Shown in pieces: positions 32,555-37,475 of a stretch of 37,475 nucleotides of DNA. The DNA is taken from positions 1-37,475 of the forward strand of contig PGZN01000022.1 in NCBI GenBank assembly GCA_002840165.1. The letters are read 5' to 3'. This DNA comes from Firmicutes bacterium HGW-Firmicutes-8. GTDB taxonomy: Bacteria; Bacillota; Thermincolia; Thermincolales; UBA2595. Positions within the stretch are counted from its first letter, which is position 1. Each line of letters starts with the position of its first letter. The notes under the pieces are model-generated. The model was not told where the DNA came from. It did not search any database and saw only the letters and a program-made list of their open reading frames with translations. The position numbers were made by a program, and so were the translations under genes.

Positions 32555-32900
32555 AAAAAAACTTCTCATCCTTACAGGGACGAGAAGTTATACTTCACGC
32601 TATACCACCCTAATTCGGTTACAGATGTAACCGACTCATACTGCAGGTACGAACCCCAGTCCATCGTCGTTAACCAGTAATTTCTGACGACCGAATTCTG
32701 ACGACCGACGACCGAATTGATACCTTCTGCCTGTTAACGGTGGAGCGCCGGCTCAGCCTACAAGGGAACATCTTTAAGGGAACCCTTTCAGCCTGCAGTT
32801 CCGGAGTGAATTTCAGTTGGTCAGATAAGGGAAAGGCTTGCAGTCTGCGGCCTTTCCTCCCTGGGCAAACCGAGGCAACTTACTTGTCTCCGTCATTACT
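32555..32900 (-). promoter_or_regulatory. T-box leader controlling the Liv-type operon, specifier UUC (Phe)
   Basis: Read on the minus strand, stem I is closed by CGGAG (32888-32892) and CTCCG, with AGTA in the 5' side of the specifier loop. The 3' side is GAAA-TTC-A, the same eight-base layout as GAAA-GGC-A in the glyQS T-box, so the specifier codon is UUC at 32808-32810. The T-box sequence AGGGTGGTATAGCG lies at about 32598-32611; its UGGU (32604-32607) pairs with an ACCA tRNA end. A terminator follows: ACTTCTC/GAGAAGT and seven T at 32554-32587. Short TCGGTCGTC repeats (about 32675-32720) enlarge the linker. Uncharged tRNA should favour antitermination and importer expression. The codon could be AUU (Ile) if shifted by one. 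Confidence 0.88.
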
Positions 32901-32935
32901 TTTATTAGGTAGATTTATAAGGTAATTTTAAAGAA

Positions 32936-32964
32936 ATCATAGCATAAAGTGTCTTCCCTGTAAA
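32936..32964 (-). promoter_or_regulatory. SigA-type promoter of the T-box/Liv operon
   Basis: On the minus strand TTTACA (32959-32964) and TATGAT (32936-32941) are separated by 17 bases, and TGC before the -10 makes it an extended -10. It lies about 40 bases before stem I of the T-box. Confidence 0.8.
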
Positions 32965-33661
32965 CACTTTTTTGTCAAAAATGGTTGTCCCAGCCAGACA
33001 ATAAAAACACTAAATTAAGCCAGTACCAGCTAACGGAAGTAATTGGCAAAAAACTACAGGAAAATACGATATTTTCTAAAAAAATGATACCATAAACTCT
33101 CGCATCTGTAAATGGTTTTTAAGACAAGCTGCTCCCAAAAACGTGGGGGTTAATCAAATTTCTTGATATTACCTAGCGCAGCGAAGCTGCAATCAATTTT
33201 AAAAACAACCGCGGAGAACGCGGAGATAATGAGATTCACTGGGAATAAGAGGGCGCAGAGAGTCATTGCTAACCCTTGCTCTCTTCTCCTATTTGGGAAA
33301 TGTGATACTTTAATGAATAAATTATTATTAAACCTTATAACATTCAGTCATCCCATCAACCGGCCTGCTCATTCAAAAATGAGTTAGAAGTAAAGTAGAA
33401 AGGTGATCTTGTAAGACCTGTGACTGCTTTTTGGTTTTACATTAAAATTTGTGTCTTCTTTTGTTTTCGTTTTTCATCCTCTGATGTTAAACCCGAAGCG
33501 GCATAGAAATTTATATGGTAAAAATTTAGTTTAAAAAACAAACTTTCACGAAGTAGTAGTATAAAGGAAATAGTTCAATATTTCCCGAATATATGCTTCT
33601 ATTGGCCGGATGATAATTCCGCCAAAGTGAAGCAGGTCTATCTTTAGGGAGGGGTACTTTA
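32965..33661. other. Intergenic region between Liv operon promoter and flavoprotein gene
   Basis: No gene is supported. It contains the 112-bp dispersed repeat (33171-33282) and AT-rich sequence. The frame of 74 codons at 33163-33387 runs through the repeat and has no ribosome binding site. Confidence 0.6.
33171..33282. repeat. 112-bp dispersed repeat, copy A
   Basis: Matches 37364-37475 over 112 bases with six substitutions and no gap. It starts ACCTAGCGCAGCGAAGCTGC and contains two CGCGGAG boxes. Confidence 0.95.
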
Positions 33662-34330
33662 ATGAAGGTTTTGGCAATCAACGGCAGTTTCCGTAAACAG
33701 GGGAACACTGACATTATTAATGAAAAGGTGCTGGAAGGGGCCAGGAGCAGGGGAGCAGAGACTGCTTCGGTATTTGTTGACGACCTGCATATCAATTCTT
33801 GCCAGGGCTGTCTGGAATGCCGCCAGGACGGAATCTGCCGCCAGGAAGACGGCCTTATGGAGATAGTCAAAAAAATAGAAGAGGCTGACGCGATAGTGGT
33901 CGGTTCACCGATATATGGCAATTATATGACCGGCCAGCTGAAAATACTGTTAGACCGTTTAATGGGAGTAATCAGCAGAATCACATATGTCCCGGGAGGG
34001 GGCATCAAATCAATCACCAGGCTGGACCCCAAGAAACGCAACATCGGATGTATCCTGACTGCAGGGGCCCCTACACCCGAATGTGCTGATGACGCCCTTA
34101 AGCTTCTGCGCAGGATGCTGGGCTCTCTTACAAACGGTGGTTTTATGGAAGAAATCATTGCTGTTGGCATCAATGCCAAAGGCGCCATTTTGTTCCCCAA
34201 AGAAGAGTGGGAGCAGGTTGCCAAAAAATACGGTGTTCCTGATACCGCGGCATATGCCGAAAAGGCTATGGACCGTGACAGGGAAGTCCTGGTCAGAGCA
34301 TTTGACCTGGGATGCAGATTAGTAGGGTAG
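33662..34330 (+). CDS. Iron-sulfur flavoprotein, NADPH-dependent FMN reductase fold
   Basis: ATG at 33662 follows GGGAGGGG. The 222-residue protein has a flavodoxin-like fold: VLAINGSFRKQGNTD at 3-17 binds the FMN phosphate, and VVGSPIYGNYMTGQLK (about 79-94) completes the flavin site. The compact cysteine motif CQGCLECRQDGIC at about 45-57 (C-x2-C-x2-C-x5-C) is the [4Fe-4S] signature of archaeal and clostridial iron-sulfur flavoproteins (Isf). These are electron carriers or quinone/oxygen reductases in strict anaerobes. Transcribed alone, with a terminator after it. Confidence 0.9.
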   Translation: MKVLAINGSFRKQGNTDIINEKVLEGARSRGAETASVFVDDLHINSCQGCLECRQDGICRQEDGLMEIVKKIEEADAIVVGSPIYGNYMTGQLKILLDRLMGVISRITYVPGGGIKSITRLDPKKRNIGCILTAGAPTPECADDALKLLRRMLGSLTNGGFMEEIIAVGINAKGAILFPKEEWEQVAKKYGVPDTAAYAEKAMDRDREVLVRAFDLGCRLVG

Positions 34331-34337
34331 TAAGCAG

Positions 34338-34367
34338 GGACTGTCTTAAAAGAGACAGTCTCTTTTT
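34338..34367 (+). terminator. Terminator after the flavoprotein gene
   Basis: GACTGTCT and AGAGACAGTC form the stem and are followed by TCTTTTTTT. Confidence 0.85.
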
Positions 34368-34492
34368 TTGGACCATATTGGCAGGACAGGACAGGCGTAT
34401 TTCTCCAGGGGAACCATTCGGTAGGCTGCTTTTAGATTTTTAAGAATATGGGGAGGCGGAATGGGAAAAAATATCTAGCAGGAGGTGATATG

Positions 34493-34741
34493 ATGAATCA
34501 GGAAATTTACTGTTCTGTTAATACATGTCATTATTGGGATTCCGGGAACCACTGCAAAGCTAACAAGATTATGGTTACTTCAGACAGTATGGGCGCCAGT
34601 ATGCCTGACACGTTCGATGCCCCGCAGGCATCAACCGCGCCGCTAACCCCTGTCAACAAATGTATGGAGACCTGCTGCAAGACTTTTGTCAATAAAAACA
34701 GCAATGAAGTTAACGTAGACGGGGTTTACCGGCAAACCTAA
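34493..34741 (+). CDS. DUF1540 domain protein
   Basis: Two adjacent ATGs (34490 and 34493) follow GGAGGTG; the second has the better spacing. The 82-residue product has the DUF1540 pattern: CSVNTCHYWDSGNHCKANKI near the start, and CMETCCKTF near 59-67, six cysteines that probably bind metal. Such small proteins are common in clostridia and spore formers; function unknown. It has a short gap to the flavoprotein gene but a terminator lies between. Confidence 0.82.
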   Translation: MNQEIYCSVNTCHYWDSGNHCKANKIMVTSDSMGASMPDTFDAPQASTAPLTPVNKCMETCCKTFVNKNSNEVNVDGVYRQT

Positions 34742-34792
34742 AAAGGAACGCTGTGGAGCTTCTTAGGTTTGCGCTTTAATATTAAAATGAAG

Positions 34793-34846
34793 GTTCGCCG
34801 GTGCGAACCAGAATGGAGGGGCGCCTATTATGGCTACCCCTCCATT
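34793..34846. terminator. Two hairpins between convergent genes
   Basis: GGTTCGC/GCGAACC at 34793-34809 and AATGGAGGGG/CCCCTCCATT at 34812-34846. On the minus strand the first is followed by TTCATTTTAATATT and may end the phosphorylase transcript. Confidence 0.55.
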
Positions 34847-34849
34847 ATA

Positions 34850-36580
34850 TTAGTGATATTGTTGTTGTTCCAAGTACTGTGCGGGTATCTCAAAGGGCTG
34901 GGGACAGATGTTTTTATCCCGGCATAAAACCGTTCTGTGATACATGACATCATAGTATTCTCTAAGCATCCGGTGTGATGAGAACTGGTAGTTGGCCATA
35001 TCAATACTGGCCCGCATCATGTTATGCCATCTCGAATGGTCAGTGTAATAAGTCGGGATAACCTCAGTCAAAAGCACATTATAGAGGGCCTGCTGGTCAC
35101 GCTCGTCCTGGCTGACAGAGGCCGAGGTTTTGCCGCAAACGGTACAGAGCAGCCATCCGCTCACCCCGTGCTGGGGTCCCTCCGCAACCCAGCCGTCAAC
35201 CACACTGAGGTTTAAGACACCGTTAACAGCCGCCTTCATCCCTGATGTACCGCTGGCTTCCATCGGCCTTTTGGGGTTATTCAGCCAGATATCACATCCT
35301 CTGACCATAAGCCGGGCAATTTCCATGTTATAGTTCTCCACAAAGACGACCGAATCGCGGTACTTCCTGTCCATTTTGACAAGCTGGTGGATAATATCCT
35401 TACCCAGGGTGTCATCAGGATGGGCTTTGCCGGAGAATATCAACTGGATTCTACCTTCGGTGAGCAGAGGGTCAATAACCTCTATATTTCTGAATATCAG
35501 CTCACTTCTCTTATACGGCGCCGCCCTGCGGGCGAAACCAATTGTCAGCGCATCGGGCTTCAGGTTAGCCCCGGTGTGTTCAGCGATAAAATTAATCAGT
35601 TCCTTTTTGCATCCGAGGTGTGGCTCCCATAAGTCATCACCCTGTTCAAAGGCTTTTCTGATGCGCTCATCCTGCCAGGTATTGACATGGACTCCGTTGG
35701 TTACAGAAATAATAGGGGCGGTCTCATATACCTTACCCCACATATCCCTGGCTGTCTGCCCGTGAAGTTTAGAGACTGCATTGGCGATGTTGGCCATCCT
35801 TAGGGCGGCGATAGTCACGTTGAAAGGGTCGTCCCCCAGCTCCCGCATCTGCTCATAATTAAGCCCATTATAGGCCTCCATAAGCTGGAGCAGGTCATGG
35901 TTCCATACCTCATTACCTGCTTCCACAGGTGTATGGGTCGTAAAAACAATCTCTCTTTGGGTTGCTTTCCACGCCTCATGGAAGGACATCTGCTGTTTGG
36001 TCATTTTCTCCCGGATCAGCTCAATGCCGGCAAAAACTGCGTGGCCTTCGTTGAAGTGGTAAATGTCAACATCAATTCCCATAGCCCTGAGAGCCTTTAC
36101 TCCGCCGATACCTAATATCATCTCGGCGGCAACCCTGTCTTGAGCGACTCCCCCATAAAGGCGTTTTGTCATCCAGCCGTTTTCGCTGCCCGGAAAATTT
36201 GTATCCAAAAGGTAAACCGGGGCGTTCCCAAACTTATCAACCATGTGGACTTTGCAGGTTACTTCCGCACCCCGGATGCGCAGACTGACTGTAATCCCGG
36301 TGTCTTTTAAAGGGGAAAAATCATAATGGGGATAAATGTCATAAGGGTATCCATGATCGTTGATAAACTGTTCGGTATAATCCTGGTTCCATAGTATGCC
36401 GATACCGACAACCGGGGCGCCGAGGTCTTTGGCGGCTTTGAGATAGTCCCCGGCAAGAACTCCTAACCCGCCGGCATATATCGGCAGGGTATGGTCCAGG
36501 CCGTATTCCATGCAGAAGTACGCAACCCGTGGTGATACATTTTGCTCATTTAATCTCAAGACATTCCTGGCAAACCTCAA
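34850..36580 (-). CDS. Alpha-glucan (glycogen/maltodextrin) phosphorylase, short type
   Basis: The 576-residue protein is GT35 phosphorylase in its short form. VAYFCMEYGLDHTLPIYAGG then LGVLAGDYLKAAKDLG opens the fold; HFNEGHAVF (about 174-182) and TTHTPVEAGNEVW (about 214-226) line the active site. The PLP lysine is in EASGTSGMKAAVNG at about 448. The family uses phosphate to release glucose 1-phosphate from alpha-1,4-glucans. The start, TTG 36580, is the first possible in this frame, because a stop lies just upstream; the strong GGGGAGGTG is about 25 bases further up, too far away. So the N-terminus is uncertain: a short frameshift near 36585 or another start is possible. It lacks the N-terminal DUF3417 region of the 850-residue relatives. 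Confidence 0.9.
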   Translation of the reverse strand: MRFARNVLRLNEQNVSPRVAYFCMEYGLDHTLPIYAGGLGVLAGDYLKAAKDLGAPVVGIGILWNQDYTEQFINDHGYPYDIYPHYDFSPLKDTGITVSLRIRGAEVTCKVHMVDKFGNAPVYLLDTNFPGSENGWMTKRLYGGVAQDRVAAEMILGIGGVKALRAMGIDVDIYHFNEGHAVFAGIELIREKMTKQQMSFHEAWKATQREIVFTTHTPVEAGNEVWNHDLLQLMEAYNGLNYEQMRELGDDPFNVTIAALRMANIANAVSKLHGQTARDMWGKVYETAPIISVTNGVHVNTWQDERIRKAFEQGDDLWEPHLGCKKELINFIAEHTGANLKPDALTIGFARRAAPYKRSELIFRNIEVIDPLLTEGRIQLIFSGKAHPDDTLGKDIIHQLVKMDRKYRDSVVFVENYNMEIARLMVRGCDIWLNNPKRPMEASGTSGMKAAVNGVLNLSVVDGWVAEGPQHGVSGWLLCTVCGKTSASVSQDERDQQALYNVLLTEVIPTYYTDHSRWHNMMRASIDMANYQFSSHRMLREYYDVMYHRTVLCRDKNICPQPFEIPAQYLEQQQYH

Positions 36581-36948
36581 TGGAAAAAATCAATGTTCTG
36601 CCAGGACACCTCCCCTCCGGTAAATAACTTCCGTTTTTTTAGTCTTTTATGGCCGACGTCAAATTATACATCATAAAAAGTCGGATACCTGCCGGTGCAG
36701 TCGGCAGGTATCCTTGCTGGGAGTGTGAAGAGCCATGGGAGGCTCTTACATTCTTCCCCAATATACTTCTTTAAAAAAATAACATTTCCTTGCATCTCGG
36801 GTTATAATGCGGCTTTCGGGGGTTAAAATGCGGCTTTGGCGGGTTGAAATCTTGAATACCGGCTTTAGCTTAGGGACAATAATGCTTCAATACCAGTTTA
36901 AAAGGAAATCAATGGTAAATGGGGCAGGACCAAGCTTGACAGTGTTTT
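36581..36948. other. Intergenic region with a minus-strand terminator
   Basis: GGATACCTGCCG (36683-36694) and CGGCAGGTATCC (36702-36713) form a perfect 12-bp stem followed on the minus strand by GACTTTTTA; it probably ends the gene at 36949-37296. Direct repeats of AATGCGGCTTT at about 36806 and 36828. No gene seen. Confidence 0.65.
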
Positions 36949-37296
36949 CTACTTATACAGGCGGATGATGTTTTTCCTGTCGGCAAGCTTACCGTTTATC
37001 AGAGACAGGATGAACTGCATTTTTTCTTCTTCCGGAAAGGCCACATAAAGCTCGACAGACGAATTATCGGACAGGGCCCGCAGCCTGTCCCACTGCTCTT
37101 GGGTTAAAACATCACCCGGCAGTTCAACCTTGCCATAGACTGTCTTGACATTTTTATATGATGCCACCAGGTCAGGTTTAAACCCGCTGACAACCGGCAG
37201 TCCGTCAGGGTTCTTGGCAGCGGAGCCGGTAATCGTAAAACCTTTTTTCGTCAGGCTCGCAGCCAGGAAATCTAAAAGTTCGCTGTATTTATCCAT
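36949..37296 (-). CDS. Conserved-looking small protein, unknown function
   Basis: ATG at 37296 follows GGAGGTAAATC. The 115-residue soluble protein has a helix (SELLDFLAASLTKKG), then GFKPDLVASYKNVKTVYGKVEL, then another helix (TQEQWDRLRALSD) and a closing strand VELYVAFPEEEKMQFILSLI. The order of PD, a strand, and a V-E-L strand recalls the PD-(D/E)xK nuclease fold, but the catalytic Lys is not where expected, so nuclease activity is doubtful. No family recognised. Its terminator is at 36683-36713. Confidence 0.65.
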   Translation of the reverse strand: MDKYSELLDFLAASLTKKGFTITGSAAKNPDGLPVVSGFKPDLVASYKNVKTVYGKVELPGDVLTQEQWDRLRALSDNSSVELYVAFPEEEKMQFILSLINGKLADRKNIIRLYK

Positions 37297-37363
37297 GATT
37301 TACCTCCATATTAGTTGCTAGTGATGCCTCGTTTCACATGAAGTGGAAAAGAAATCACAAAGG

Positions 37364-37475
37364 ACCTAGCGCAGCAAAGCTGCAATCAATTTTAAAAACA
37401 ACCGCGGAGAGCGCGGAGATAGTGAGATTCACTGGAAATAAGAGGGCGCGGAGAGTCACTGCTAACCCTTGCTCT
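37364..37475. repeat. 112-bp dispersed repeat, copy B
   Basis: Same element as 33171-33282, 95 percent identical by direct comparison; it reaches the end of the window and may continue. Confidence 0.95.

Noticed and set aside
33163-33387. 74-codon frame
   Set aside because: It is made of the 112-bp dispersed repeat and lacks a ribosome binding site.

Overview
The window looks like the chromosome of an anaerobic, probably spore-forming Firmicute of the Desulfotomaculum/Pelotomaculum (Peptococcaceae) kind. The reasons are the polA-mutM-ytaF-coaE gene order, strong AGGAGG-type ribosome binding sites with frequent TTG and GTG starts, a T-box leader, a tRNA with encoded CCA, a UbiD/LpdD pair, an iron-sulfur flavoprotein, a YaaH-type acetate transporter and a sporulation-kinase-like histidine kinase. 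The genus is inference; no marker gene in the window settles it.

Layout. Bases 1-1400 are accessory and almost gene-free. They hold the 3' end of an IS200/IS605-type element (TnpB tail and right-end hairpin) sitting inside a small antitoxin-like gene, then four diverged copies of a large palindromic element whose stems covary, with a second hairpin family nested in their loops. A tRNA-Leu(CAA) follows on the minus strand. From 1.6 to 9.7 kb runs a plus-strand core block: ECF sigma factor and membrane anti-sigma, polA, mutM, ytaF, coaE and a lytic transglycosylase. From 9.8 to 15.1 kb is a complete peptide/nickel-type ABC importer (binding protein, two permeases, two ATPases). Next come an EF-hand-like secreted or surface protein (minus), an LpdD-UbiD decarboxylase pair (plus), and a two-gene ABC exporter (minus) with a scrambled duplicate of part of its permease about 1.3 kb away. 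A TenI-like protein, an N-formylglutamate-amidohydrolase-like protein, a candidate small RNA, an acetate transporter and an orphan histidine kinase follow. From 27.7 to 32.9 kb is a minus-strand five-gene branched-chain-type amino acid importer (livF-G-M-H and binding protein) read from a promoter and T-box leader. The window ends with a flavoprotein, a DUF1540 protein, a short-type alpha-glucan phosphorylase and a small unknown protein.

The genes point to a lifestyle of amino acid, peptide and acetate exchange with starvation sensing. The T-box ties the Liv-type importer to tRNA charging; its specifier position reads UUC (Phe), which suggests the importer answers to phenylalanine rather than to Leu/Ile/Val. 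Sequences matching the Spo0A box lie at the promoter of the histidine kinase and upstream of the peptide-binding protein. The signals most worth follow-up are the covarying nested hairpin elements at 445-1331, the Phe-type T-box, the candidate small RNA at 23.99-24.07 kb and the transposon-interrupted gene at 196-315.
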